Notes: generated from the sequence alone by a model not told the origin. A DNA stretch of 64,000 nucleotides from Panacagrimonas sp041603235 (GCA_041603235.1 JBFIES010000004.1:237563-301562), one strand, 5' to 3'. Shown: positions 27,917 through 37,405, counted from the first letter of the stretch. A program made the numbers and translations.

Positions 27917-29089
27917 TCAGTTCACCCCGCTTCCCGCCTGAATGCCCATGTTCCTGAGTTGCACGGTCGTGCTGTACGCACGGCGATAGAAATGTCTGAC
28001 TTTCTGGTCCGCTGCCGTTCCATCCGGGTCACTGACGTTTGCGGGTGTGAACGCGGCCTTGTCGCCCAAGCTGTAGGACTTGGTGTCCAGATATTGCGGA
28101 TTGCCACGGCGCGACCGGACCAGTAACTGGATTTTGGCAGAGCGGGCCTGCGTAGCCACTTGGTTTGCATCAGGGGCGGACTCGTACCTGTCGACGACAA
28201 AATCGCCATCGGTATCCAGGCCCCAGGTGATCTGAAGGTCTTCAACGCCTTCGGCGATGCATTCCGAGTAATAGCCCAGGGCGCCGCTGACGCCTCCGGT
28301 TTCATTGCAGCTCGCTAGTTCCGGGTCGCTGCTGCCTGCGTAGTCTGTCGGGCAAAGTTCTTTCCGGCATAGGGTGGGGATGCCATCTCCGGGAGTGAGG
28401 GAAAAGTCACGGATAAAGTAGATGCGCGGGGTATAGCGATGAAAGCTCATCGGTGGTCCCGCCGGGTTTTCCACTGCCGCGGGAAGGTCGCGTGCGCTCG
28501 AACCCCAACGGGTTAATGTTCCCACCGTGCCATTGGTCTGCAGGTAAAAGTGATGCGGTCTGAGAAGTACATTGCTGTCGCCCAGCGCCATTTCGCCGGT
28601 GCTCTGGCCGCTGACGTGGCGCACCGCCACTACGTCGGTTCCAGCAACATGATTGCCAATGCAGTTCCAGATGGACGCGGTCGACGTGCTGCTGTCGTGA
28701 TTCCGGAATTCTATCGGCCGGTCAAAATTGAAACTCCAGCTCAGGCCGGAGGCTCCGCAGTCCTTGGCAGGCAAAAGCGCACTGGTGGCGCGGGAAGTAT
28801 CGTTGCCTTCGTCGGTATCACTCAGATTGGGCTGGATATTGCTGGAGCCCAGCATGCCGCCCCAGTAACCGGCTAGTGCAAGGTCACGAGACAAGGTAGA
28901 AAGAGCAAAGCGAGCCTGATCCTGCATGCCGGCAATGAGCTCGTTTTCCTTGTAGTTACGACTGGTGCTGAGAAACAGAGCGCCTACGCCGATCAAGAGC
29001 AGCAGGCCCAGGGTCGTCGAGATCAGCAACTCGATCAGGGTGAATCCCTGGCCGATAGGCGCGCGAGCTTGTCGAGATTCAGGGCGCAT
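27917..29089 (-). CDS. pilW: type IV minor pilin PilW
   Basis: About 390 residues from ATG 29089, which places the leader RPESRQARAPIGQ before the prepilin box GFTLIELLISTTLGLLLLIG. The start overlaps the end of pilV by 11 bp. Family blocks GMQDQARFALSTLSRDLALAGYWG and ECIAEGVEDLQITWGLDTDGD are typical of PilW. It is a minor subunit of the pilus tip complex with PilV, PilX and PilY1. Longer starts up to 29188 lie inside pilV and add non-pilin sequence. Confidence 0.93.
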   Translation of the reverse strand: MRPESRQARAPIGQGFTLIELLISTTLGLLLLIGVGALFLSTSRNYKENELIAGMQDQARFALSTLSRDLALAGYWGGMLGSSNIQPNLSDTDEGNDTSRATSALLPAKDCGASGLSWSFNFDRPIEFRNHDSSTSTASIWNCIGNHVAGTDVVAVRHVSGQSTGEMALGDSNVLLRPHHFYLQTNGTVGTLTRWGSSARDLPAAVENPAGPPMSFHRYTPRIYFIRDFSLTPGDGIPTLCRKELCPTDYAGSSDPELASCNETGGVSGALGYYSECIAEGVEDLQITWGLDTDGDFVVDRYESAPDANQVATQARSAKIQLLVRSRRGNPQYLDTKSYSLGDKAAFTPANVSDPDGTAADQKVRHFYRRAYSTTVQLRNMGIQAGSGVN

Positions 29090-29678
29090 TGGGATCCGAA
29101 ACGTAGGCATTGATGACCAGCACACGGCGCAGCCGATCATCGCTTCCGCTGGAGAGCGGGTCGTCATAGCGATCCAGGTCAAGGCCACAAGTGTTGCGGG
29201 CTGGGTCGTCGGCAGGATCGTCTGCGTCCGGAGGATTGATCCCCGTCACGCCCTGCCAGGCAACGGCCACGATATACAGGCCTGCTACGGCGTCATCACG
29301 CTGAACACATCCCGTCGGATTGACCAGACCACCCGCCGCTTCGCCATTAGAGGTAGCTTCCGTTCCCTGTAGAGCCTCGTCCCAACGCACCAGGTCATAG
29401 GCGGCCAGTTGGGATGGTGAGCAGGTGGCGGCGGCGCAATCTGCTGCCGCACTGACCTGCGAGGCATCGCTGGTCAGGTAGTCATCCAGATTGGCGGGGT
29501 TGCCGCGCATGGATTCGACCATGGACTGCGCCAGTGCACTGGCTGTCGTGCGCTGAATGGCATCGTAATTGAGCTTCTTCGACATGGCCTGCAACCCCGC
29601 AACGGCCAGCAAACCAATGCCAGCGACGAACATCGTCACCAGAATTTCGATCAATGTGAAGCCGTGCTGAGATTTCAT
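29079..29678 (-). CDS. pilV: type IV minor pilin PilV
   Basis: About 199 residues from ATG 29678, 4 bp after the fimT stop. The leader MKSQH is followed by the prepilin box GFTLIEILVTMFVAGIGLLAVAGLQ. The block LAQSMVESMRGNPANLDDY is typical of PilV. A longer start at 29699 would overlap fimT and lengthen the leader unusually. It forms the pilus priming complex with neighbouring gene products. Confidence 0.92.
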   Translation of the reverse strand: MKSQHGFTLIEILVTMFVAGIGLLAVAGLQAMSKKLNYDAIQRTTASALAQSMVESMRGNPANLDDYLTSDASQVSAAADCAAATCSPSQLAAYDLVRWDEALQGTEATSNGEAAGGLVNPTGCVQRDDAVAGLYIVAVAWQGVTGINPPDADDPADDPARNTCGLDLDRYDDPLSSGSDDRLRRVLVINAYVSDPNAP

Positions 29679-29682
29679 GGCA

Positions 29683-30282
29683 TCAATCCGGGCAGGCATC
29701 GGGCAGGGAATCTTCGTCGAGCGGCACAAGACTGACCCGGCCGCTCAGTGCGATATCAATCAGACGGGCGTCATTCAGCCGTCCCGAGTTTTCGCACAGG
29801 GTGAACTGAACGCGTTCACCCGCGCGGCCATTGGGTTGAAACACCAGATGCGTCTGAGAGCTCAGGGTCGTGAGAATCTCGAATGCATCCTTGTCGAGTG
29901 TTGGGCTGGTCTGTCCAATCCGGTCATATGCCGTGATGATCTCTGCTGCGCTGTCAGGTTCGGAGCCGGAGAAATCGCCGTCGTTGTCCTGATAGACAAT
30001 CCAGCCCTGCGCCCAGGTTCCCAGGTCAGACGCACACTGTGGAAATGCCTCGGTCGTGTACCAGTTTCGCCGGCAAATGGTAACTGGAGCGTTTCGCGCA
30101 ACAGATTCGGAGCGCGCCTCGTTGAGCGCGCCATACAGTTCCGTAGCGCCTTTTGCGCGTGCCGCCGCCAGTCCAAAACGACTCAATTGCGGTACCGCGA
30201 TAGCAAGCAGGATCGAGACGATGGTGATCGTCACAATCAATTCCAGCAAAGTGAAGCCTGCATTACCTGGGTGCCGATTCAT
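29683..30282 (-). CDS. fimT: type IV pseudopilin FimT/GspH
   Basis: About 199 residues. The prepilin box GFTLLELIVTITIVSILLAIAVPQL follows the leader MNRHPGNA (split quotation: GFTLLELIVT, then ITIVSILLAIAVPQL). The GspH/FimT domain shows ATELYGALNEARSESVARNAPVTIC-type sequence and ends with FTLCENSGRLNDARL. In related bacteria FimT can bind DNA at the pilus for natural transformation. It is the first gene of the minor pilin operon. The ATG at 30282 gives a normal leader; a GTG at 30303 is also in frame and neither has a clear ribosome site. Confidence 0.9.
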   Translation of the reverse strand: MNRHPGNAGFTLLELIVTITIVSILLAIAVPQLSRFGLAAARAKGATELYGALNEARSESVARNAPVTICRRNWYTTEAFPQCASDLGTWAQGWIVYQDNDGDFSGSEPDSAAEIITAYDRIGQTSPTLDKDAFEILTTLSSQTHLVFQPNGRAGERVQFTLCENSGRLNDARLIDIALSGRVSLVPLDEDSLPDACPD

Positions 30283-30416
30283 GCGATTAGTTATATCAGT
30301 CACTTGCCATTGTATTCGGCCAGCCGGATGGACGGCTTATTAGCGTCACGCAAGTGGATTTCGTACCTGGCATTACTGATTAGAGCTGCATTGGTGGCTT
30401 ACCATAGAATGTGTAC

Positions 30417-31436
30417 ATGTTACGTACTCAAAGCTCACCTGACGTCATTGTCATTGGCGGTGGGGTCATCGGCCTTGCCACCGCACTGGATCTGTTGAAA
30501 AGCGGGATGCGGGTATCACTGCTTGAGCGAAACCGGATTGGAAGGGGCGGCGCTTCGTGGGCCGGCGGCGGCATTCTTTCTCCCTTGCAGCCCGATGCGC
30601 TGGACGAGGAAGTGCTCTGGCCATTGCTGATCGACAGTCTTTCCAAGTACGCGGAATGGTGCCGCGAGTTGAAGGATCGCAGTGGGGTGGACCCGGAATA
30701 CCTCACCAGCGGACTGGAAGTTCGACAGGTCGCAGACGTCGCGCCCTGGCAATTGTTCGCTAGTCGATGTGCTCTAAAGCTGCAAATTGCCGATGCAGAC
30801 GCTGCCGGAAATCCCGGCACGCTTCACCTGCCCCAGATCGCCCAGGTTCGCAGCCCCCGACTTCTTGCGGCTTTGGCGCAGGCTTTTACCCGCAGCGGCG
30901 GCAGGCTGCTCGAGGGCCACAGTGTTGATCACTTCATTGGCGATGAGCGTGTGCGCGGCGTGGTCTGCGCCAATCAGTCATTCCCCAGCGGGGCCGTGGT
31001 GCTGGCCGCTGGGGCCTGGAGTAGCCAACTCGATGCTTTATGCGAGATTGACGGGGCCAAAGGGCAGATGTTGGCGTTTCAGGCTAGTCCGGGTGAACTG
31101 CAATCCATCTGCCTGCAGGGTGGTCACTACCTGATTCCGCGTGAGGACGGCTTGATCGTTGCGGGCAGCACATTGGAAGCCAAGGGCCTTGAAGATGACT
31201 GCACCGAGCAGGCACGAGAAGTGATCAGTGAAGCCGCATTCCGAATGGCGCCGTGGCTGGAAGGGCGGGAAGTACTGCACCAGTGGTCGGGATTAAGGCC
31301 TGTGACGCCCGATGAGAAGCCGTTGTTCGGTTGGTCACCGCGGTGTGACGGTCTGTTCCATGCAACCGGACATTACCGTCTGGGAATCACCCTGGCGCCG
31401 GGTGTTGCCGCGCGTGCTGCAAGCTTGATCGCGTAG
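30417..31436 (+). CDS. thiO: glycine oxidase ThiO
   Basis: About 339 residues. The FAD-binding motif is at the start (VIVIGGGVIGLATALDLLKSG) followed by RGGASWAGGGILSPLQP, characteristic of ThiO. The C-terminal blocks GHYLIPREDGLIVAGSTLE and WSGLRPVTPDEKPLFG are those of D-amino-acid/glycine oxidases. The enzyme converts glycine to the imine used for the thiazole part of thiamine, releasing hydrogen peroxide. An in-frame GTG lies 6 bp upstream of the chosen ATG. It is divergent from fimT with 134 bp between, and convergent with bepA. Confidence 0.93.
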   Translation: MLRTQSSPDVIVIGGGVIGLATALDLLKSGMRVSLLERNRIGRGGASWAGGGILSPLQPDALDEEVLWPLLIDSLSKYAEWCRELKDRSGVDPEYLTSGLEVRQVADVAPWQLFASRCALKLQIADADAAGNPGTLHLPQIAQVRSPRLLAALAQAFTRSGGRLLEGHSVDHFIGDERVRGVVCANQSFPSGAVVLAAGAWSSQLDALCEIDGAKGQMLAFQASPGELQSICLQGGHYLIPREDGLIVAGSTLEAKGLEDDCTEQAREVISEAAFRMAPWLEGREVLHQWSGLRPVTPDEKPLFGWSPRCDGLFHATGHYRLGITLAPGVAARAASLIA

Positions 31437-31455
31437 CCGTATCTCAGGATTCAGG

Positions 31456-31486
31456 CGTGCCAGACCATCAGCCATTGTCTGGCGCG
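31456..31486. terminator. possible bidirectional terminator between thiO and bepA
   Basis: Ten-base arms CGTGCCAGAC / GTCTGGCGCG (one G-T pair) with an 11-base loop, placed between convergent genes. No T-tract follows on either side, so the assignment is weak. Confidence 0.4.
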
Positions 31487-31489
31487 GGT

Positions 31490-33025
31490 CTAGCGCCTGC
31501 GTCGGTTGCGGTCGTCCCGGTCCGGGTCCCAGTTGCGTGGCAGCGCATCGCGAACTTCCGCGCGGCGCGCAACCAGGCGCGCGCGCTCCTGTTTATTGAG
31601 ACTCTTCAGCCGCAAGCCTGCATCGAGTTGTGACAAGGCACCGCCCGCATCACCGCGCATGAACAGATAGGTCGCCATCTGGTAACTGGCTTCGGCGTCG
31701 TTGTCCATCTGGCGTGCTGCAAGTGAGAGCAGGCGATACACGTCCACGCGGGCTCCGAAGGAAGGCTCGGATGCAAGCAGGATCTTGCGAGCGGCCTCGG
31801 GCTGACCGTGGTGAATCAAGGCTTCGCTGTATTCGAGGATGGCGGCGCCAGCGCGTGGATGCCGCTCGAGCGCGCGGCGATAGGTCTCCAGCGCCTGTTC
31901 TGAATCACCTGCACCGGCCTGGATCTCGGCCTGCAGAAGCATCAGGTTGATCTGGGTTGGGTACATGTCCAGCGTGCTTTGGATAGTTTCCAGAGCGCGC
32001 TTGTTCTGACCGAGACGACTCAGAGCCAGGGCTTTTCCATAGCGATGGGCGGGCGTGTCCTGGCCGGACGCGATCAAGGCGGTGAACGTCCCGAGCGCGG
32101 CACTCGGCTGATCTGCGGCAAACACCTTGGTGCGTGCCTTCATCAGCTGATACTCGATGGTGTCAGGCGCCTTGGCATTGGGCAGTGCCGCCGCGCGCGC
32201 GCGCGCTTCGGTAATGCGAGAGGTGTTGATAGGGTGTGTGCGCAGGAATTCGGGCACGCCGTTGCCATACAGACGCGATTGTTGCTCGAGCGTCTGGAAG
32301 AACCCGGCCATGCCGCGGGTATCAAAGCCAGCTTCCGACAAGGTCTGAATGCCGATTCGATCAGCCTCAATCTCATGGGCCCGCGTGAAGGCAACCTGAC
32401 GCTGATAGCTGATGGTCTGACCGATTCCCAGGGCGGCAAGAATCACGTTGGGATCTGCCGACCCGGCAATGATGGCGGCCAGTACGGCCGCCCAAGTGGC
32501 GATGGTTGCAAGGCCGCCTCCGCTCGCCGCGCCGCGTGCGATGTGGCGCTGCGTCACATGCGCAAGTTCGTGTGCCATGACGCCTGCCAGCTCGCCTTCA
32601 TGCTCGCTGGCGGTGATCAGTCCTGCATTAAAGCCCATGTAGCCGCCTGGCAGGGCGAAGGCATTGATACGGTCATCTTTGATGACAAAGAACTGAAGTC
32701 GTTCAGGACGCGCATCACTCGCAGCGGCCAGTCGCCAGCCAGTGGCGGTGAGGTAATCCGTCAGCTGAGGATCTTCGACCAGATATTCGTAGGCATACAG
32801 TTGCGAGACGACCTCTGCACCCAGGCGTGCTTCCTGCATGGGCGACAGGGCGGTATCCGCCGGATCGCCAAGCTGCGGGAGTTCAATATCGCTCGGGAAG
32901 CCGCCCGGGAGTCTTTCGAGTGTACCGCCGTCCGCATAGCTGACTTCCTGCGTCGTATCTGCGGCCCAGGAAAGCGGGACGAGACCGGCAACAAAGAACA
33001 GGATCAGTAGGGGCGATCGAAACAT
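31490..33025 (-). CDS. bepA: M48-family periplasmic metalloprotease with TPR repeats, BepA-like
   Basis: 511 residues with signal peptide (LLILFFVAGLVPLSWA). Zinc motif HELAH at residues 152-156, with the third ligand in the EIEADRIG segment about 60 residues later. The C-terminal half is a string of tetratricopeptide-like helices (ALALSRLGQNKRALETIQ, EQALETYRRALERHPRAG). This order is that of BepA, a periplasmic chaperone/protease that assists LptD assembly at the BAM complex and removes stalled outer-membrane proteins. A basic tail rich in Arg/Asp ends the protein. Confidence 0.93.
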   Translation of the reverse strand: MFRSPLLILFFVAGLVPLSWAADTTQEVSYADGGTLERLPGGFPSDIELPQLGDPADTALSPMQEARLGAEVVSQLYAYEYLVEDPQLTDYLTATGWRLAAASDARPERLQFFVIKDDRINAFALPGGYMGFNAGLITASEHEGELAGVMAHELAHVTQRHIARGAASGGGLATIATWAAVLAAIIAGSADPNVILAALGIGQTISYQRQVAFTRAHEIEADRIGIQTLSEAGFDTRGMAGFFQTLEQQSRLYGNGVPEFLRTHPINTSRITEARARAAALPNAKAPDTIEYQLMKARTKVFAADQPSAALGTFTALIASGQDTPAHRYGKALALSRLGQNKRALETIQSTLDMYPTQINLMLLQAEIQAGAGDSEQALETYRRALERHPRAGAAILEYSEALIHHGQPEAARKILLASEPSFGARVDVYRLLSLAARQMDNDAEASYQMATYLFMRGDAGGALSQLDAGLRLKSLNKQERARLVARRAEVRDALPRNWDPDRDDRNRRRR

Positions 33026-33169
33026 GAGAATTCACAAGGTGGCTGTCAGCAGTTTACGCCGCAGCTCGGCGCAATGTTCCGAACTTTGGTCCCGGTTGGA
33101 GTGCATTCCAGGCAGATGGTTCCGAATAGTGGGTGCTGGAAATACTTTGATTCGTGCCGTTGTGGTTTG

Positions 33170-33934
33170 TCAGCACATGTAGCCGCCATCCACCGTGAGG
33201 CTTGAGCCGGTCACATAGCTCGCTGCCTCACTGCTCAGAAACAGAACGGCGGATGCTATCTCGCTGGGTTGCGCAATACGGCCAAGGGGGACCTGACGCA
33301 GAAAATCATCGCGAATCTCCTCATTGTCGATCAGTGCGCCGGCGAACTGGGTTTTCGTCAGGCCGGGCAGGACCGCGTTGACCCGTACTTTCCAAGGGCC
33401 GCATTCGCGCGCGAAACTCTGGGTCATGTTGATGACAGCTGCCTTGGTTATCGAATAAATGCCCTGCATCGGAGCGGGCTTTCGACCATTGATGCTTGCA
33501 ATGTTGATGATCGATCCGCCGCCGCTCTTTTTCATCATCTTAGCGGCCAACGAGCAAAGCTCGAAATAGCCTTTGATATTCACCTGCAGGGTCTTGTCGA
33601 CCATCGACATGTCGGTATTTGCGACGTGCCCGAAATAGGGGTTGGTCGCCGCATTGTTGACCAGGATATCGAGCCTGCCGAGGCCGGATTCGATCTCGCC
33701 AAGCAGGGCTTGAAGGGCAGCGGAATCTCCCTGATGAGCAGCGATGGCGGTCGCCTTGCCCCCGTCTTTGATGATGCTCTCAGCCACGATGTCTAGCGAG
33801 GCCTGTTTACGGCTGGAAATCACCACGTGTGCGCCGTGTTGCGCCAGCACTCGAGCGGTCGCTTCCCCAATGCCGCGCGAAGCGCCAGTGATCAATGCGA
33901 CTTTTCCGCTGAGGTCGAACAGTCCCTGGCTCAT
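33170..33934 (-). CDS. short-chain dehydrogenase/reductase
   Basis: 254 residues, classical SDR. The cofactor motif TGASRGIG is at about residues 17-24, NNAATNPY replaces the usual NNAG region, and the catalytic set is Ser in IINIASINGRK, then YSITK (Y-x3-K). The C-terminal SSEAASYVTGSSLTVDGGY is typical of NADP(H)-linked 3-oxoacyl reductase relatives. The gene has AGGAAG just before its ATG. Substrate unknown; position near acyl-CoA and fatty-acid genes suggests a fatty or secondary alcohol, which is inference. Confidence 0.92.
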   Translation of the reverse strand: MSQGLFDLSGKVALITGASRGIGEATARVLAQHGAHVVISSRKQASLDIVAESIIKDGGKATAIAAHQGDSAALQALLGEIESGLGRLDILVNNAATNPYFGHVANTDMSMVDKTLQVNIKGYFELCSLAAKMMKKSGGGSIINIASINGRKPAPMQGIYSITKAAVINMTQSFARECGPWKVRVNAVLPGLTKTQFAGALIDNEEIRDDFLRQVPLGRIAQPSEIASAVLFLSSEAASYVTGSSLTVDGGYMC

Positions 33935-33999
33935 GGCAATACTTCCTAATAAATGAATGTGAATGTGCGCGATCTCGCCATTCGTGGCGCGAGATTTGT

Positions 34000-34377
34000 T
34001 TAGATCAGGCGGCGTGATTCGCAGATGCGGACCCGGAAATCAATGAGTGCCTGCACTTCTTTCAGCACGCTCTCGTCGGCTTTCCACAGTGAAAACGCGT
34101 GCGCACCGCGTCGTCGCTGCGCCATTTGCTCGGATAGGGCATGGGGGCCGTGGGGGTCAATACCCACAGCCAGCGTCTCAATGCGAACGTCCGAATCCTG
34201 AATCCAGAGTCGAGCAAAACGGACAATCTCGTTATCCGCATTGGGTCGAGAGGTATAGACCTCACACGCGGTAGGTGTGTCCAGCGTCATATCGAGCGGT
34301 GGGACATGCGCCAGCAACATGGCTCGAACCGCCTCGAACCATGTTGCTGACGAATTTTCCGCCAACATCGGCCGCAT
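34000..34377 (-). CDS. hypothetical protein, about 125 residues
   Basis: I do not recognise a family. The protein is soluble-looking, with no signal peptide or membrane segment, and mixed composition (for example FEAVRAMLLAHVPPLD, RFARLWIQDSDVRIETL, ESVLKEVQALIDFRVRI). It follows the membrane-anchored Pro/Glu-rich protein by 17 bp on the same strand, so the pair is probably co-transcribed. Length and start are uncertain; an ATG 9 bp downstream is also possible. Codon use and even residue distribution favour a real gene. Confidence 0.55.
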   Translation of the reverse strand: MRPMLAENSSATWFEAVRAMLLAHVPPLDMTLDTPTACEVYTSRPNADNEIVRFARLWIQDSDVRIETLAVGIDPHGPHALSEQMAQRRRGAHAFSLWKADESVLKEVQALIDFRVRICESRRLI

Positions 34378-34394
34378 GAGCCGAAGTGTGCGGG

Positions 34395-35612
34395 CTACTT
34401 GACCAGAACGTTGCCGCTCGCCTGACGGCTGAAGGATCGGCCTTCTTTGTCTGCGAGCTTGTCGCCGATCTTGACGCTGTAGGGGCCTTTATCAGTTTCG
34501 AAAACCAGCATGCGGTCATTGCCGTCTGCGACTTTCCAGGAGCCACTGGCCTTCCCACCACCGGTCAAATTCCGGACCGTGATCTGTTCATTGGCCGATG
34601 CGGCGTCGGCGAAAGGACCGTCCGTCAGGATGGCGATAGCCGTGCCGAACTGGGCGGGTCCAACAAACAGTACGTTCAGCTTTTCACCTTCGGCGGCCGG
34701 CCACCACTTCTTGTAGAGATTAGGGGGCGGCGGCCTGTTGCGGACCGGTGCGGGCGATACCGCACGTCGAGCGGGTGGCGCCGCGCGCGGCGCTGGTGTG
34801 CTGGGCGTTGCAACCGGTTCTGGTGCCGGGGCAGCGGTTGCCACTGCAGGAGGTGCGTCTGAGGACTCGGCCTCACTGCTCGCCGCTTCTGATTTGGTTT
34901 CTGATTTCGGTTCCGGCTGAGGCTCAGGCTCAGGCTTAGGTTCAGGCACCGGGGCGGCGGGAGGCGGTGCTGAGACGGACTCGTCGGATGCGCTCTCTCC
35001 AGTGGCGTCTTCAGCTTCCGAAGCCATCGCCAGCTCCGTTGCCTCAGCTTCGGAGGTTTCTGCCGAAGTTTCAGCAAGCGCTGGCAGTGGCTCACTCTCG
35101 AACTCGATGGGAACTTCTGATCCTTCAACCACATTGGCTGTCATTGCTGATGGGGTCGAACTGCCTGCGGAAGCTGTCTGAGCTGGCGCTGGATCGCCCG
35201 CGAAAACGATAGGGACTTCCGATACTTCGGTTTCAGCTGCATCGGCCAGGGTCAGGTTCTCCTGGTCCACGGCGACAGCACTGGCTGCCGGAGCCGGATC
35301 AGAGCCGTCTGCTGAGGCAAACACGCCGGGTGCTTCAATGTCCGCCTCGAAGACCTGATCTTCGGTAATCGCGACATTGCCAGTTTCTTCTTCACCGGTG
35401 ATGGGCTTTAGGCCATTGAGCAGGAAGTAGGCGCCTACACCCACGGCAACGGTGGCTCCGATGATGAAACTCAGAGAAGGTTTTTTGCCCGTTTCTTCTG
35501 CGGTTTGTGCTGAGTTTGCGCTTCGCTGCGCCGTCAGCTCGGGCGCGGAAGCGGCATTGCCTGCGCCGGATGCCGCCTTCTTGCTGCTGTCTGCTTGGTT
35601 CTTGGACTCCAT
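34395..35612 (-). CDS. membrane-anchored protein with long Pro/Ala/Glu-rich spacer
   Basis: 405 residues of unknown function. A Ser/Ala-rich cytoplasmic N-terminus (1-45) is followed by one membrane helix (about 47-67, LSFIIGATVAVGVGAYFLL). Then comes an acidic, low-complexity region to about residue 300, with several PEPxPEP repeats. The last 100 residues form a compact, more conserved-looking domain (KLNVLFVGPAQFGTAIAILT, FETDKGPYSVKIGDKLADK). The layout is that of inner-membrane proteins reaching across the periplasm, such as TonB- or SPOR-type proteins, but I see no clear SPOR or TonB-C match. A GAGAGAAG ribosome site precedes the ATG. Confidence 0.72.
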   Translation of the reverse strand: MESKNQADSSKKAASGAGNAASAPELTAQRSANSAQTAEETGKKPSLSFIIGATVAVGVGAYFLLNGLKPITGEEETGNVAITEDQVFEADIEAPGVFASADGSDPAPAASAVAVDQENLTLADAAETEVSEVPIVFAGDPAPAQTASAGSSTPSAMTANVVEGSEVPIEFESEPLPALAETSAETSEAEATELAMASEAEDATGESASDESVSAPPPAAPVPEPKPEPEPQPEPKSETKSEAASSEAESSDAPPAVATAAPAPEPVATPSTPAPRAAPPARRAVSPAPVRNRPPPPNLYKKWWPAAEGEKLNVLFVGPAQFGTAIAILTDGPFADAASANEQITVRNLTGGGKASGSWKVADGNDRMLVFETDKGPYSVKIGDKLADKEGRSFSRQASGNVLVK

Positions 35613-35885
35613 CTTCTCTCTCTTTCCTCTTCCTTTGATTATTGTGAGTCTGGACTTTGCCTTTAGGTTGTTACAGAACGCTCCATTCCAATCAGGGCGC
35701 TAAGACTCCTCGACATTATTGCGCAAATCGTCAGGCAAGGCTGCTGTGCCGTTATGCGGCGTCGCTTTCGTCACTGTGCCAATTTCGGGGTGAAACTAAG
35801 CTTCGCGCCCTTAACAAATCCTTTCATCCACAATCTTGATGCCTTGTCCGACAGGCAATGCATGAAAGATATTCAGAGGCCGAGC

Positions 35886-37289
35886 ATGAGCGATCGATTT
35901 TTAGACTTCAGTCAGACCGGGTTCGGCAAGCAGTTGTCGGGGCTGCTGGGGTTGCCAGCCCCCGCACGCTTGAAGCGGGCTACGCAAGCCTATGAAAACA
36001 AGCCGTTAATCGGCCAGGCTGCGCAGCTCGGCTGCGCTGCTAACGCACAGATGAGTGCGGCTTTGCTGTCTGGTGTCGTCGCCACGGGAGCCGAGGTTTT
36101 TGTAGCCCCGGAGCATCGCGGCATGCTTAGCATGAAGCAGGCCGCGAATGATCTTGGAGTCGCCCTGAAGGGCGAGCCGAGCGGCGAAAAGTTCGCTCCA
36201 AATGCGCTGGTTTTTGATGCTAGCGGTGTCGCCAGTGCGGCAGATTTGCGTGATGTCTACGACTTTCTTCAGCCTCGTATTTCACGGCTGGCTGCGCACG
36301 GTCGAGTGGTGCTGATTTCGCGTGCTTCCTCCGACTGTGAATCAGTGGGACAGAAGACCGCTTCGGTGTCGCTACGTGGTTTTGTCAGAGCCTTGGGTAA
36401 GGAAATCGGGCGCAAGGGCTCTACTGCCAACCTGATTGAGGTCGACGCTGGTGGCGAATCCAATCTGGCCGGTGTGCTGTATTTCTTCCTCAGCCCGCAT
36501 TCGGCCTTTATCACGGGGCAGGTTCTGGGCCTGGGCGCAGGTGGCCAGGTCATCGAAAACCCGACAGGTTCCCTGGAAGGCCGCATGGCATTGGTCACCG
36601 GCGCTGCCCGCGGTATTGGAGCTGCGATCGCTGAAACACTTGCGCGCGAGGGCGCTCAGGTCATCGGTATGGACCGGCCACAGGAGGAAGGGGCCCTGGG
36701 CGAAGCCATGAGCAAGATCGGTGGTCAGGGTCTGGCGCTTGATGTGACCTCCGCTGATGCTGCGCAGCGCATCATCCAGGAATGTGGCCCTCTGGACATC
36801 GTTGTTCACAACGCGGGCGTGACCCGCGACAAGATGTTGCGGAACATGAAGCCACATCTGTGGGACATGGTGCTGGATATCAACCTGGGCAGCATCATGC
36901 GAATCAATGAAGCACTGATGGAAACGGGCCTGAATCCGGGCGCGCGCATGGTGTGCATCTCCTCCATTGGCGGCATCGGCGGCAATGCGGGGCAGACCAA
37001 TTACGCCGCAACCAAAGCCGGCATCATCGGTTACGCGGCTGCGATGGCGCCTCAGATGGCAGAGAAGGGGGGCGCAATCAATGCTGTGGCCCCCGGCTTC
37101 ATCGAAACGCAGATGACCGCCGCAATGCCCTTGATGACCCGAGAAGTCGGCCGTCGGCTCAACTCTCTGTCGCAGGGCGGCTTGCCAATTGACATCGCTG
37201 AAGCCGTGACCTTTCTGGCATCTCCGTTGTCTTCCGGCGTGAATGGGCAGACGCTCCGGGTCTGTGGTCAAAATTTCATCGGGGCCTAG
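35886..37289 (+). CDS. two-domain 3-oxoacyl-ACP reductase (FabG4-like SDR)
   Basis: 467 residues. The ATG at 35886 has AGAGG 6 bp upstream; the open frame upstream is not conserved. An N-terminal flavodoxin-like, catalytically silent Rossmann half (1-220) precedes a complete C-terminal SDR domain: TGAARGIG, VHNAGVTRDKML, Ser-Ser in VCISSIGG, Y-x3-K in NYAATKAG, and FIETQMTAAMP. This order matches high-molecular-weight FabG proteins such as FabG4. They reduce 3-oxoacyl-CoA or -ACP with NAD(P)H in fatty-acid or polyester metabolism. Confidence 0.9.
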   Translation: MSDRFLDFSQTGFGKQLSGLLGLPAPARLKRATQAYENKPLIGQAAQLGCAANAQMSAALLSGVVATGAEVFVAPEHRGMLSMKQAANDLGVALKGEPSGEKFAPNALVFDASGVASAADLRDVYDFLQPRISRLAAHGRVVLISRASSDCESVGQKTASVSLRGFVRALGKEIGRKGSTANLIEVDAGGESNLAGVLYFFLSPHSAFITGQVLGLGAGGQVIENPTGSLEGRMALVTGAARGIGAAIAETLAREGAQVIGMDRPQEEGALGEAMSKIGGQGLALDVTSADAAQRIIQECGPLDIVVHNAGVTRDKMLRNMKPHLWDMVLDINLGSIMRINEALMETGLNPGARMVCISSIGGIGGNAGQTNYAATKAGIIGYAAAMAPQMAEKGGAINAVAPGFIETQMTAAMPLMTREVGRRLNSLSQGGLPIDIAEAVTFLASPLSSGVNGQTLRVCGQNFIGA

Positions 37290-37299
37290 GTCGAAGGTT

Positions 37300-37326
37300 G
37301 CTGGTTTTCGGCTTGCGAGAACCAGC
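37300..37326 (+). terminator. hairpin after the FabG-like gene
   Basis: Eleven-base arms GCTGGTTTTCG / CGAGAACCAGC (one G-T pair) around a 5-base loop, 10 bp after the stop. No T-run follows, so it may be a weak terminator or mRNA-end stabiliser. Confidence 0.45.
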
Positions 37327-37405
37327 GACTGCCGCTGCAGCACAGAAAAGGGGCGGGGCGCGCTAAACTCGCGCTCCAAAATTCTTCCCATTTGATTCTG
37401 ATCTG

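Noticed and set aside
31979..33010. 343-residue frame on the plus strand
   Set aside because: Opposite bepA, which has a signal peptide, HELAH and TPR repeats; a shadow frame.
33972..33997. hairpin-like sequence ATCTCGC / GGCGCGAGAT between the SDR and the hypothetical gene
   Set aside because: Arms are bulged and no T-run follows; too weak to call a terminator.
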